A stretch of DNA of 12,611 nt from Spirochaetaceae bacterium (GCA_031290205.1 JAITNZ010000037.1:1-12611); one strand, 5' to 3'; positions 1 to 7,819 are shown, numbered from the stretch's first letter. Numbers and translations: made by a program. The notes: a model not told the origin generated them from the letters alone.

Positions 1-195
1 GGTAGGGCGCAACGCAGTGCGCCCGGCGCGCTGATACCGCTTTCTGAACAGTGGTTTTTGCTGGCGCTACGCCGTGCTGTATTAACCCCCAACGCCCTCA
101 ACGTTTCGGGCGCAGTTACCGGGCGAGGGGGAGACTTCCCCCTCCTTATACTGGATTATTACGATAGGACCGCCTGATTTACCCCGAATTTGGAA

Positions 196-215
196 GTGCA
201 CCCGTGCACCCGTGG
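196..215. repeat. tandem GTGCACCC octamer
   Basis: GTGCACCC occurs twice head-to-tail (196-203, 204-211) with the start of a third unit (GTG). Each unit contains the palindrome GTGCAC. The array ends five bases before the -35 box of the tatD promoter, a common place for a regulator site, but no binding protein can be named. Confidence 0.5.
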
Positions 216-219
216 CAAC

Positions 220-248
220 TTGACAAATCAATAACTTAAAAGTATAAG
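220..248 (+). promoter_or_regulatory. sigma70-type promoter of tatD
   Basis: TTGACA (220-225, perfect consensus), a 17-base spacer, then TATAAG (243-248, 5 of 6). A start site about seven bases after the -10 falls at position 255, the A of the tatD ATG. No Shine-Dalgarno sequence lies between -10 and ATG, so the transcript is predicted to be leaderless. Confidence 0.65.
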
Positions 249-254
249 TATAAA

Positions 255-1061
255 ATGAAAGACTGTTTTCTACAGGGGCTTACCGATACCCATGCTCATC
301 TTATGATGCTTTCCGAAATTGATGATGAAAAGGCAGCTTGCTTAAGCGAGCTTGCCGAATCGGAATTCGGATTTATTTTAGACATAGGGACAGACCCCCC
401 AGACCTTGGCATGCGGATAGAAAAATTGAAACATTTAAGCAACGTACGCTTTGCCGGTGGGATATGGCCACACAAAGAAGCCGTGGAAGCGCCCCTCAAA
501 AAAGTCGCAGTGCTTGAATCGCAGCTTAATGCCGCTCCTCGCGAGCTTCTCGCCGCTATTGGAGAGTGCGGATACGATCGGCGTGAAAACCCCTCCGCAC
601 CGGCGGGGGAAACCGAGCTGCTTGAGTGCCAGCTCGAGCTTGCCAGACGATTCAAGCTGCCCATCATCATTCATTCACGCGATGCGCCGCATGAAACAAT
701 CGAAACGCTCTCCCGTTTCCCCGATGTGCGCGGCGTCATTCATTGTTTTTCTTATGGAACCGACGAGCTTAAGCAATTTCTAAGCTTGGACTACTTTATT
801 TCTTTTGCGGGAAACCTTACCTATAAAAACGCCGCCAACTTGCGCGAGGCGGTAGCAATCGTTCCGTCCGAGCGGCTCCTACTCGAAACCGACTGCCCGT
901 TTTTGGCTCCAACGCCGTTCCGCGGAAAAACCTGCCGACCCGAAATGATAGTCGAAACATATAAAACTGCGGCTGCTTTAAGAAATACCAACAGGGAAGA
1001 ACTCAAAATAATCGTTGCCGAAAATGCAAAAACGCTTTTTCCGCAAGCAATACTGTCTTGA
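255..1061 (+). CDS. tatD: TatD family metal-dependent DNase/hydrolase
   Basis: 268 residues, close to the usual ~260 of the family. This is a TIM-barrel amidohydrolase-type nuclease, expected in the cytoplasm and linked in other bacteria to DNA end processing. All family metal ligands are visible: TDTHAHL at 10-16 (H13, H15), GECGYD at 103-108 (E104), IIHSRDA (H140), VIHCFSYG (H163) and LLETDCPFLAP (D213). The ATG at 255 precedes the first histidine motif by only 12 residues and there is no in-frame alternative, so the start is firm despite the lack of a ribosome-binding site. The membrane protein gene follows after 43 bases on the same strand, so the two are probably one transcript. YcfH or a generic TatD-family name is possible, because paralogues are hard to separate by eye. 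Confidence 0.93.
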   Translation: MKDCFLQGLTDTHAHLMMLSEIDDEKAACLSELAESEFGFILDIGTDPPDLGMRIEKLKHLSNVRFAGGIWPHKEAVEAPLKKVAVLESQLNAAPRELLAAIGECGYDRRENPSAPAGETELLECQLELARRFKLPIIIHSRDAPHETIETLSRFPDVRGVIHCFSYGTDELKQFLSLDYFISFAGNLTYKNAANLREAVAIVPSERLLLETDCPFLAPTPFRGKTCRPEMIVETYKTAAALRNTNREELKIIVAENAKTLFPQAILS

Positions 1062-1104
1062 CTCTATCGTTTAAGGCGGGTTATACTGCTTTTGGAGTTG
1101 CATA

Positions 1105-3012
1105 ATGAAATCCAAAAAAAAGGCGCAGAAGGCAAGCAAAAGCGCACTCAAAAAATCTGCGCTGTTGTCGCAAAAAACACAAAAGATTCTGAAAATTATT
1201 TCGATTGCCGCTTTTTTTGGAGGCATACTGCTTATGTTTCCCGAAATTCGCACCGCCCTTGCCAAGCTATTTGCAGGCGGGGCGGAACATGCCGAAACTG
1301 CAGCGGCAGCTCTGGAAAGCCGGTTTTGGAAAACGGGCGTCCACCTGATTATCTATGGACTTGTTATTTTTACCATGCTGCGTTTTGAAAAAACTGCGGT
1401 CTATCTTCCTATCGTTCTTATAGTTATTTTTTCCGGTATTATGCTTTACGCACTCTATCTAAGGCTCTACATGGATGTATCACCGCGTTCATTGTTTGAA
1501 GATGAATCGATGCTCGCCGCTTCTATTATTACCAGACAGATGGGCACAGTGCTCGGCGCGCCGCTTTTGTTCATCCAATCCGCCCCCGCATTATTTGTAG
1601 TTGCGGTAAAAGCAATAACCCTAGTATTCGGCACTTCCGAATCGGCATTGCGGATTTTTTCACTCCTTGCTTATGTCGCTACGGTAGCCTTCTCTGGTTT
1701 AGTCCTCCGCAAGGCTTTCAAGATGGATATGGTATTCGCCTTCTTAGGGATGTGCCTTACGGCAACTTTCAATTTGTATATCGTATACGCCGATATGCTC
1801 AAGCCCTATATGGCGGACACTTTTTTTGTTCTGGCTGTTCTGCTTGTCTACTATTACTACCTCGAAGGTAACATAAAAATTCAGGTCTTTACGATATTGA
1901 ACTGTATCATCGTTCTTTTTTCCAGTCCGGCGCTATTTTTTATCGGCGCGGTATATATATACGAATTCATGAACGCACTTTTCAAAAAAGACAAACATCC
2001 TATTATAAGAATTACCGCATCGGGTGCGCTTGTCCTTATCTGTGCGATCGTCTATTCCATTCTTTGGCTTATGCCTGTGGCAAATACCCACGCAATGCAG
2101 TTTTTTTGGATGCATTACCGTTTTGAAATATTTACCCTCCAAGCTGATAAAATAAAAAACAATATCCATCTTGTGGTAAGCCTGTTTGACCGTTTTGAAT
2201 ACTTAAAATACCCCTATATCGTGTTGTTTGTCGCCGGCTTTATTGTTTCTTTCGTTAAAAAAAATCGAATTACCAAGGTTATAGGTATAGCAATACTTTT
2301 ACTGATTGTCGCTTCTCATTTTGGAAAGTATCCTATTGAACAACGTTTATATAACTTTACTTATGCGCTTATTATTATATATGCGGTTATTTTCGTGGAA
2401 TCTGTTGTTTCTTATATTCAGAGGCTTCAATTTCTCGACAAAATAGTTGTGCCGGTATTGGCAACACTTGTTTTGCTTGTTTCAGCCGGCGTTCTTATTG
2501 ATAATCACAGTATTATCATTCAGTATTTTGGTAAGGGCTGGTATATGGCAAATAACGAAGCAAATCCGCTTATCCAATATGTGCAGCAAAATATACAAGA
2601 TGGTGAATATTTATATACATACCGTGCCGCAAACGATATTGTGATGTATAAAAATGGCTATGATGCCGATAGAATTGGCAATGTATCAAATCCAAATATT
2701 GTTTATGGTGATACTATATTCGATTGGATGGATAGAAGCAAGCTAAACCCCGAGTTAATCGAAAATCAGCGTCCCTGGCGAGCGCTGCAGGCAGAGCTTG
2801 AAGACTCCCCCAAGCGCAAATCAGAAATTGAACGGGTTAGGGACTTGAAAAAAGCATATCTTCTCTTTTATGGCGGACCCCTCCCAGAATGGACATACTA
2901 TGGACTAGGCAAGCTGACTCAATATGGCACTGTTAGCGAAGTTCTAAACATATATAACACCCGCCTCTATTTCTTCGAGGCGGCGCCTGTAGCGCTTTCA
3001 GACTTGCCTTAA
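1105..3012 (+). CDS. GT39-like (GT-C fold) polytopic membrane glycosyltransferase
   Basis: 635 residues. A Lys-rich cytoplasmic N-terminus (1-30) is followed by about 12-13 hydrophobic spans between residues 31 and 465 and then a soluble C-terminal domain of about 170 residues. GT-C/GT39-like marks seen: an acidic FEDES in the first large loop (131-135, the usual metal or donor-binding acid site), YADMLKPYMAD (228-238, like the family RPYA-type motif), SSPALF (273-278) and YPIEQRLYNF (409-418, like the YP..R..L.F motif). Such enzymes move a sugar from a polyprenyl-phosphate donor to a lipid, glycan or protein on the outer face of the inner membrane. The acceptor here is unknown. Start ATG has GGAG seven bases upstream (1094-1097). 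The gene is AT-rich compared with pfk and cbiG. It meets epmA tail-to-tail with 20 bases between the stop codons. Confidence 0.75.
   Translation: MKSKKKAQKASKSALKKSALLSQKTQKILKIISIAAFFGGILLMFPEIRTALAKLFAGGAEHAETAAAALESRFWKTGVHLIIYGLVIFTMLRFEKTAVYLPIVLIVIFSGIMLYALYLRLYMDVSPRSLFEDESMLAASIITRQMGTVLGAPLLFIQSAPALFVVAVKAITLVFGTSESALRIFSLLAYVATVAFSGLVLRKAFKMDMVFAFLGMCLTATFNLYIVYADMLKPYMADTFFVLAVLLVYYYYLEGNIKIQVFTILNCIIVLFSSPALFFIGAVYIYEFMNALFKKDKHPIIRITASGALVLICAIVYSILWLMPVANTHAMQFFWMHYRFEIFTLQADKIKNNIHLVVSLFDRFEYLKYPYIVLFVAGFIVSFVKKNRITKVIGIAILLLIVASHFGKYPIEQRLYNFTYALIIIYAVIFVESVVSYIQRLQFLDKIVVPVLATLVLLVSAGVLIDNHSIIIQYFGKGWYMANNEANPLIQYVQQNIQDGEYLYTYRAANDIVMYKNGYDADRIGNVSNPNIVYGDTIFDWMDRSKLNPELIENQRPWRALQAELEDSPKRKSEIERVRDLKKAYLLFYGGPLPEWTYYGLGKLTQYGTVSEVLNIYNTRLYFFEAAPVALSDLP
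2961..2983. other. hairpin at the 3' end of the membrane protein gene
   Basis: CCGCCTC and GAGGCGG form a perfect 7-bp stem around a 9-base loop, inside the last codons of the glycosyltransferase gene. Read on the minus strand it lies about 50 bases past the epmA stop and is followed by GTGTTATATATGTTT, so it could weakly stop epmA transcripts. On the plus strand nothing T-rich follows. The true terminators of both converging units are unclear. Confidence 0.3.
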
Positions 3013-3032
3013 CTATGAAGTGGGCGCACGAA

Positions 3033-4031
3033 TTAGTTTCGGCACAAGACGGCATCTATTGTTTTGCGTCCCGTTAAAGCCATAATCAGCCTGTCCATAC
3101 CGAGCGCAACACCGGAACACCGGGGGAATGAATCGAATATTTTCCAATAATCAGTATCTATGTTGTGTTTTACCAGTGCGTTTTTGTTTTTTAATTCGCC
3201 CTCGTCTAAAAAATATTTTTTAACTTGTGCGGCGTCCCGTTCTTCCGAATAACAATTGGCTATTTCAAGCCCACAGAGATACAACTCCCAACGCTGGCGG
3301 GTTAGCGCCGCCTTATCGGTGCTGTAGTTTAACTCTGCGAGGCAGGGGACTATCGCCGGATAATCAAGCAAGGCGACGGGTTTATTTCGTGGCAAATTCG
3401 GTTCGACAGCGTGAATAAAAATCAAGTTGTATAAGTCGGTGTCGCTCGTTCCTACAGGCGGATATATGCCAAGTGTGTGCGCGTGTTCTTCGAGGACGCC
3501 GTTTTCGATAGCTTCGACAAGGCTAAAACCAGCGAAGCGTCGAAACGCGTCTTCCATGGTAAGGCGGAGGAATGGCGGTGAAAGCTCCGCCAATTCTGTT
3601 GTGTTTTGAAATTGTTTAAGATTGTTATCGGATAAGAGAGCGCTAAACAGCGCTTCGGTGATAGACAAAGAGTCTAGATAACCGGCATCCATCGTATAGT
3701 ATTCTAACATGGTGAATTCGGGGCTATGTGTTTTTCCTATAGATTCGCAATTACGAAAGCATTTACAAATCTGATAGACGCTTACTTTTTTTTTAGCAAT
3801 GATTTTTTTCATCCAAATTTCAGGTGACGGTATGAGGTACAATTCGCGAGCAGTATTGCGGACGCTGTTCGCAGGAGGACAATACGTGGTGGCAAAAACT
3901 TCCAAACATGTTTCGGGAATAAGATCGGGTGAAAGCAGCGGCGTATCAAGCTCTAGATAATTTCTCTCGTCAAAAAATCTGCGGGTGTTACGCATAATCC
4001 TCGCACGCTCTTGTAACAATTCAATGTCCAT
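3033..4031 (-). CDS. epmA: EpmA/GenX (PoxA) class II lysyl-tRNA synthetase-like ligase, elongation factor P lysylation
   Basis: 332 residues (E. coli EpmA 325). It is a class II aminoacyl-tRNA synthetase catalytic core with no anticodon-binding OB fold: the protein begins directly in the catalytic domain. Seen: SPEIWMKKIIA (69-79), motif 2 FRNCESIGKTHSPEFTMLEY (92-111), IHAVEPNLP (206-214), GLEIANCYSEERD (254-266, like the ELANGF.EL.D of EpmA) and motif 3 GVALGMDRLIMALTG (307-321). In characterised bacteria EpmA attaches (R)-beta-lysine to a lysine of EF-P so that ribosomes do not stall at proline runs. EpmB (lysine 2,3-aminomutase) and EF-P are not in this window. The ATG overlaps the rsmG stop by 11 bases and has AGG eight bases upstream, so it is the last gene of a coupled trio. 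True LysRS is unlikely given the missing N-terminal domain. Confidence 0.88.
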   Translation of the reverse strand: MDIELLQERARIMRNTRRFFDERNYLELDTPLLSPDLIPETCLEVFATTYCPPANSVRNTARELYLIPSPEIWMKKIIAKKKVSVYQICKCFRNCESIGKTHSPEFTMLEYYTMDAGYLDSLSITEALFSALLSDNNLKQFQNTTELAELSPPFLRLTMEDAFRRFAGFSLVEAIENGVLEEHAHTLGIYPPVGTSDTDLYNLIFIHAVEPNLPRNKPVALLDYPAIVPCLAELNYSTDKAALTRQRWELYLCGLEIANCYSEERDAAQVKKYFLDEGELKNKNALVKHNIDTDYWKIFDSFPRCSGVALGMDRLIMALTGRKTIDAVLCRN

Positions 4032-4719
4032 ATTTTTTACCTAACATAATATGTCGTTCCTCATCCATGAACGGGACGGTGTAGCGGATAGCGCGGTATT
4101 CCGCAGGCACGTTCTTAATGCGGCTTAGCTCTTGTTGTATTTTTTCAGCTTTGCCCTTGTAAGCGGCTATGATGCCGCCTTTCTTTAACAATCGGGATAC
4201 ATGGTTAAGCAGTTCGCTACTAAGGGGCTGAAACGCCCGGAAACATATCATGTCGAAGCGAAACCCTTCCGTATTTTCGACGGGGCTTGGTTCCACGCTT
4301 ACCTGGTGTAATTTGAGGAGCGCGGTAACGTTCAGCAAAAAATCCGCGCGGCGCTGCATTTTTTCTATCAGCGTCCATTTAGCGTCTGGCAATGCAATAG
4401 CCAAGGGAATACCGGGGAGTCCCGCGCCGGAGCCTACATCGGCTATAAACTGTGGCGCGGCGGAGAATTCCTGTAATGCGCGGATAAGGATACCAAGCGG
4501 GGCAAGCGAATCCAGAATGTGGCGGATAATCAACTCATCCTGTTCTTTGTAGGACACTAAACCGTATATAGGATTGAACAATACAATTTCAGCAATATAT
4601 TTCTCAAGCTGATTGATAACTTCGTCTATACGAGGGTGAATATATGCTGCTATATCGGCATCACTTTTACACAATCGCACTATACCATCACGAAGGGGGT
4701 ATGGCGGAAAAATACTCAT
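4021..4719 (-). CDS. rsmG: 16S rRNA (guanine-N7)-methyltransferase RsmG (GidB)
   Basis: 232 residues (E. coli 207), with a slightly long N-terminus. The Rossmann methyltransferase has the SAM loop ADVGSGAGLPGIPLA at 93-107, the RsmG-typical HILDSL at 67-72, CFRAF (159-163) and AAYKGK (185-190). RsmG uses SAM to methylate N7 of G527 in 16S rRNA, next to the streptomycin site. Loss of this enzyme gives low-level streptomycin resistance in other bacteria. Its ATG overlaps the stop codon of the upstream transglycosylase gene as ATGA. An AAAGG lies rather far away (about 13 bases), so translation probably depends on coupling. The 3' end overlaps epmA. Confidence 0.93.
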   Translation of the reverse strand: MSIFPPYPLRDGIVRLCKSDADIAAYIHPRIDEVINQLEKYIAEIVLFNPIYGLVSYKEQDELIIRHILDSLAPLGILIRALQEFSAAPQFIADVGSGAGLPGIPLAIALPDAKWTLIEKMQRRADFLLNVTALLKLHQVSVEPSPVENTEGFRFDMICFRAFQPLSSELLNHVSRLLKKGGIIAAYKGKAEKIQQELSRIKNVPAEYRAIRYTVPFMDEERHIMLGKKYGH

Positions 4720-6074
4720 GGCACGCGCAACACCTTTCCGATACTCAAAACGGCATCAAGCGGCATATTGTTTGCCTGCCTAAGTTCTTCAGATGTAATC
4801 GAGTAGAAACGAGCGATAGACCAAAGTGTGTCGCCGTTTTTGACCGTCCACGTTCCGCTCCAATGGGCGAATGATTTTTCGGTGTTGCTTGTTTGATACG
4901 GCGCGACCTCTCTTATCGCCGGTATCATGAGTTTATCGCCGGGCATTATTTTATCTGCTTGTAGACCTGCGTTATCAGAGAGTATACTCTGCAAGCTCAC
5001 GCCATAATGATCGGCAAGCGCATAGAGCGTATCGCCTGTACGGACAGTATGGACGTAATGATTGAGGAGTTTGATATCTTGGTTTTCCAGCACCGCTTTC
5101 ACGCGCTCTTCATCGCTACGCAGGATTTTAAGGTGATACTCACCCGGAGGAGTTAGCAACGTAAGCAGCTCGCTATTTGCCCTGTGCAGATCGGCGCTCT
5201 CTATTTCGGCATAACGGGCAAGTAGCGGGAGGTTTATCTGTCTATCAACGGCAACCTGCACCCATGAATATTCTTTTTCCGGTTTACAAATATCAAGTTG
5301 ATATTTCCTCGGATTTGAAATGATATAAGAAATAGCAATCAATTTAGGAACATAAAGGACGCTTTCGTTTTTCAATTTCTTTTTTTCGGATAATAGCCAA
5401 TAATCGCGTATCCCCGCAGTTTTTATCGTCCGCCCGACAGCGCCCGCCCCGGAATTGTAGGCGGCAAGCGCAAGCGCCCAGTCATCGAACTCCTTGTAGT
5501 GCGCCTCCAATTTGGAAAGCGCCGCGTTAGTTGACTTCCAAAAGTCGCGCCGGTCATCGCGCCATTCATCAATCTTCATATAGGGATAGATGCTGTTTCG
5601 CATAAATTGCCATAAGCCGCTTGCGCCGGAAGCGCTCTTCGCGGTGGGAAGAAACCCGGACTCGATGAGCGGTAGGAATACCAAGTCAGGCGGGAGGGCG
5701 CGCTTCTCGACTTCGGCGCGGACAAAGGCAAGGTAGGGCTCGCCGTTTTTTAGGCAGGATTCAATCCACCTAAGTTGCGGCTTTGCCGACCAGCGTTTGA
5801 CGGCGCTCTGCACCACCTCCCGTTCAAAGCCTGCCAAAGTTGGCAAATTTTCGCCGCGCGTCCGGTCCTTTTGTTGGCGGCTAATCCGTTCAGGAAGCGC
5901 CTCCGCTCGTGTGCGAAGCGGGCGCCCCTCAATCTGTTGATCGGGCGCCTCTTTTGCGGTCGGCGCCGCATTCTCGACGAGCGCCTCGTGGGTGCCGGAT
6001 AAATCGGAGGCAACCAGGGGAAGCGGACACAACAGAGCGCAGCATACTATGCATACCGAATACCATTTTCTCAT
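4716..6074 (-). CDS. mltD: MltD-like membrane-associated lytic murein transglycosylase with two LysM domains
   Basis: 452 residues from the ATG at 6074, chosen over an in-frame ATG 38 codons upstream. It is preceded by GAGG at nine bases and opens directly into a signal peptide (MRKWYSVCIVCCALLCPLPL, cleavage near residues 22-23; no good lipobox). A low-complexity linker leads to an SLT/GH23 domain: FLPLIESGF with catalytic Glu138, ASGASGLWQFM (148-158) and AAYNSGAGAVGR (204-215). Two C-terminal LysM repeats follow, at about 340-385 (VRTGDTLYALADHYGVS) and 407-452 (VKNGDTLWSIARFYSIT). The enzyme should cleave the MurNAc-GlcNAc bond to 1,6-anhydro-muropeptides in the periplasm, held on peptidoglycan by LysM. 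It heads the coupled trio with rsmG and epmA. Confidence 0.92.
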   Translation of the reverse strand: MRKWYSVCIVCCALLCPLPLVASDLSGTHEALVENAAPTAKEAPDQQIEGRPLRTRAEALPERISRQQKDRTRGENLPTLAGFEREVVQSAVKRWSAKPQLRWIESCLKNGEPYLAFVRAEVEKRALPPDLVFLPLIESGFLPTAKSASGASGLWQFMRNSIYPYMKIDEWRDDRRDFWKSTNAALSKLEAHYKEFDDWALALAAYNSGAGAVGRTIKTAGIRDYWLLSEKKKLKNESVLYVPKLIAISYIISNPRKYQLDICKPEKEYSWVQVAVDRQINLPLLARYAEIESADLHRANSELLTLLTPPGEYHLKILRSDEERVKAVLENQDIKLLNHYVHTVRTGDTLYALADHYGVSLQSILSDNAGLQADKIMPGDKLMIPAIREVAPYQTSNTEKSFAHWSGTWTVKNGDTLWSIARFYSITSEELRQANNMPLDAVLSIGKVLRVP

Positions 6075-6201
6075 ACTATTCCGCCTCTCTTCGCGGCATG
6101 GATCACCGCCTTCTGTCTTGAATCGCTCCCTCAGACAAAAGGCAAAGCATGAAAGCGCCTGCGGCACTTGTCTAACCCCGAGTCCCAATAATCAGCGTAT
6201 C

Positions 6202-6230
6202 TTTATACTAGCCTAGTGTCCAAAGTTAAA
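6202..6230 (-). promoter_or_regulatory. candidate promoter of the mltD-rsmG-epmA unit
   Basis: On the minus strand, TTTAAC (6225-6230, weak -35), a 17-base spacer and TATAAA (6202-6207, 5 of 6 for -10). The predicted start near 6195 gives a leader of about 120 bases before the ATG at 6074. The octamer AGGCTAGT occurs just upstream of the -35 (6230-6237) and again immediately before the -10 (6207-6214), period 23 bases. This may be an operator or a chance repeat. Confidence 0.35.
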
Positions 6231-6282
6231 CTAGCCTCGTTTGACCCCTAACTCCTTTGCCCCCATATTTATCCGGCTTCTT

Positions 6283-6326
6283 GCGCCTTAGGCGCTTCCT
6301 GCCTTACCTTCACTTTGGAAAGGGCG
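6283..6326. repeat. 44-base dispersed repeat, copy A (spacer after pfk)
   Basis: Gapless match of 33/44 positions to 9384-9427, by hand alignment. It contains a hairpin GCGCC-TTA-GGCGC (6283-6295) and a shared CCTT...AAGG arm pair at the other end. Translated on the minus strand it gives RPFQSEGKAGSA and then a stop, similar to the RPSRSEGKAESA encoded by the copy inside cls. It lies seven bases beyond the pfk stop codon and has no T-run, so it is not a classic terminator. Confidence 0.55.
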
Positions 6327-6332
6327 ATGCCC

Positions 6333-7721
6333 TCATCTGTCAGGCTTCTTATAGATGCCCCCGTCGCGGAAGTTTATCCCTGCGGCGGCGTTGGTCATCA
6401 GAATTGGTTGGTGCGTCGCGTCGAGGCAGTCTCGCCAGAGGCTCGATTCGGGATTTACGTGGTTGCGCCGCGAGACCGCCGCCTTTATCGGCAGGTGGAC
6501 AAACTCATCGTGGAGCAGCCCGATGACCACCTTCGTCTTGCCCGCCATAGCCGCGTGGACGGCGGCGTTGCCCAGCCGGTCGCAGTATATCGAATCGACG
6601 GGGACGGCGACGGCGGAGCGCACCTGATAGCTGGGGTCGAAATATTTCAGCGTAATCTCCGTGCCGATGCTCTTAAAGTGTTTGTTGATTGCATCTTTGA
6701 TGTGGACGCCCACATCAGCCATGATAAGGTTGCCGCCGGCGTCAAATTTCTGCTCTTTTAAGAGCTTGTCCTGCAGCGCGCCTTCGGCAACGAGGATTAC
6801 CGCGTGGTGGCGCGCATTCAGGCGTTTTTCCAGATGCTCGAAGAAGCCGTTGGGTCCTTCAAGGTCGAAGGGCACTTCAGGTATCAGCACAAAGTTCACC
6901 TCGTGAGAGGCGAGCGCCGTGTAGACGGTAAGGAAGCCGGACTCGCGTCCCATCAGGCGGACAAGCCCGATGCCGTTCGGCTGCGAGGACGCCTCCATGT
7001 GCGCCGAGGCGACCGCCTCCACCGCGCGGGACACCGCCGTATCGAAGCCGAAGGAGCGCTGGATGAAGGAAAAGTCGTTATCGACCGTCTTGGGGATGCC
7101 GACGCAGGATACTTTCAGCTTGCGTCGCTCAATTTCTTCGGCGATGGCGAGGCTGCCCCGCTGCGTGCCGTCTCCGCCGATGGTAAAGAGTATGTTGAGG
7201 TTAAGCTGTTCAATCGCGTCGACAATTTTTTCGACCTCCTTGCCGCCGCCCCGCGACGAGCCGAGCACGGTGCCGCCTATCTTATGGATGCTGTCGACCC
7301 ACTCCGAGGTCAGCTCTTTCGTCGAGAAGCCGTATTCGGGCAGAAAGCCGCGGTAGCCGTATTTGATGCCCGTGATACGCCGCACGCGGTAATGATACCA
7401 GAGGCAGCGCACTATCGAGCGGATAACGTCGTTTATGCCCGGGCAGAGCCCCCCGCAGGTTACGATGCCGGCATGGACATGCTCCGGCATAAAATAAATC
7501 ATCTCGCGCGGTCCCGCTTTTTCGAGCAACTGGCTCCGGTCAAGCGCCTTGCTTTCCCCCAAGTGCCCATTTGTGTCGTAGATTAAGAAATCATCGTCGC
7601 CGACATAATTCGCGATAAAATCCCCCGCCTTCTTTGACATCGTAATCGGGGAACGGACATTCCGGTTCCCCAGTTCCTCAATGGTAAAATCCAGCCCTTC
7701 AGTATTGGTGTTTTCCAGCAT
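6333..7721 (-). CDS. pfkA: 6-phosphofructokinase, atypical ATP-type (clade X)
   Basis: 462 residues, in the range of clade X enzymes of treponemes, plants and trypanosomes rather than the ~320 of E. coli PfkA. It has an N-terminal extension of about 80 residues before the first nucleotide loop. Motifs: CGGLCPGIND (89-98), SSRGGG (155-160), IGGDGTQRG (181-189), PKTVDND (210-216; catalytic base D214), LMGRESGF (256-263) and IPEVPF (280-285). The Gly in GGDG (residue 185) is the ATP-type residue, where PPi enzymes have Asp. The Lys of PKTVDND (211) is PPi-like, a combination known from clade X ATP enzymes. Database names sometimes call the family PPi-dependent. It carries out the committed step of glycolysis. 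The ATG has AAAGGA seven bases upstream. The gene is much more GC-rich than its neighbours. Confidence 0.88.
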   Translation of the reverse strand: MLENTNTEGLDFTIEELGNRNVRSPITMSKKAGDFIANYVGDDDFLIYDTNGHLGESKALDRSQLLEKAGPREMIYFMPEHVHAGIVTCGGLCPGINDVIRSIVRCLWYHYRVRRITGIKYGYRGFLPEYGFSTKELTSEWVDSIHKIGGTVLGSSRGGGKEVEKIVDAIEQLNLNILFTIGGDGTQRGSLAIAEEIERRKLKVSCVGIPKTVDNDFSFIQRSFGFDTAVSRAVEAVASAHMEASSQPNGIGLVRLMGRESGFLTVYTALASHEVNFVLIPEVPFDLEGPNGFFEHLEKRLNARHHAVILVAEGALQDKLLKEQKFDAGGNLIMADVGVHIKDAINKHFKSIGTEITLKYFDPSYQVRSAVAVPVDSIYCDRLGNAAVHAAMAGKTKVVIGLLHDEFVHLPIKAAVSRRNHVNPESSLWRDCLDATHQPILMTNAAAGINFRDGGIYKKPDR

Positions 7722-7763
7722 ACATACATCCTTTCAAAATAAGTTTGTGAGTAATAGTAATGG

Positions 7764-7791
7764 AAAATAGCATGAAAGTTAAGCCAGACAA
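7764..7791 (-). promoter_or_regulatory. candidate promoter of pfk
   Basis: On the minus strand TTGTCT (7786-7791), a 16-base spacer and TATTTT (7764-7769), with TG one base ahead of the -10 (extended -10 type). Each box matches 4 of 6. The predicted start near 7757 gives a leader of about 36 bases. No terminator is visible after cls, so readthrough from the cls unit may also feed pfk. Confidence 0.35.
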
Positions 7792-7819
7792 CTCTTCCCT
7801 GACCAAGAAAGCCTTCCCC

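Larger units (their letters stand above)
1..254 (+). other. GC-rich spacer with hairpins and an open frame from the left edge
   Basis: Frame 1 is open from the window edge to a TGA at 175-177 (58 codons), so this could be the 3' end of a gene lying to the left. The translation is not one I recognise. The stretch holds two perfect hairpins: 5-24 (7-bp stem, GGGCGCA/TGCGCCC) and 125-144 (8-bp stem, GAGGGGGA/TCCCCCTC, 4-base loop). Neither is followed by a T-run, so neither is a convincing terminator. The segment containing GCTTTC and GCTACGC near 40-75 loosely resembles the spacers near 11170-11200 and 12505-12535, so a degenerate intergenic repeat is an equally good reading. An octamer tandem repeat and the tatD promoter fill the right-hand part. 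Confidence 0.3.

Noticed and set aside
125..144. Strong hairpin as a rho-independent terminator
   Set aside because: The stem is excellent but followed by CTTATA, not a T-run, on the plus strand, and by CGCCCG on the minus.
6075..6188. Upstream ATG of the transglycosylase ORF, adding 38 residues
   Set aside because: The extra residues precede a well-formed signal peptide, and the ATG at 6074 has its own ribosome-binding site.
6804..7586. Long plus-strand open frame (260 codons) opposite pfk
   Set aside because: It is antisense to a clear phosphofructokinase. GC-rich, codon-biased genes commonly give such mirror frames, and the translation shows no family motif.
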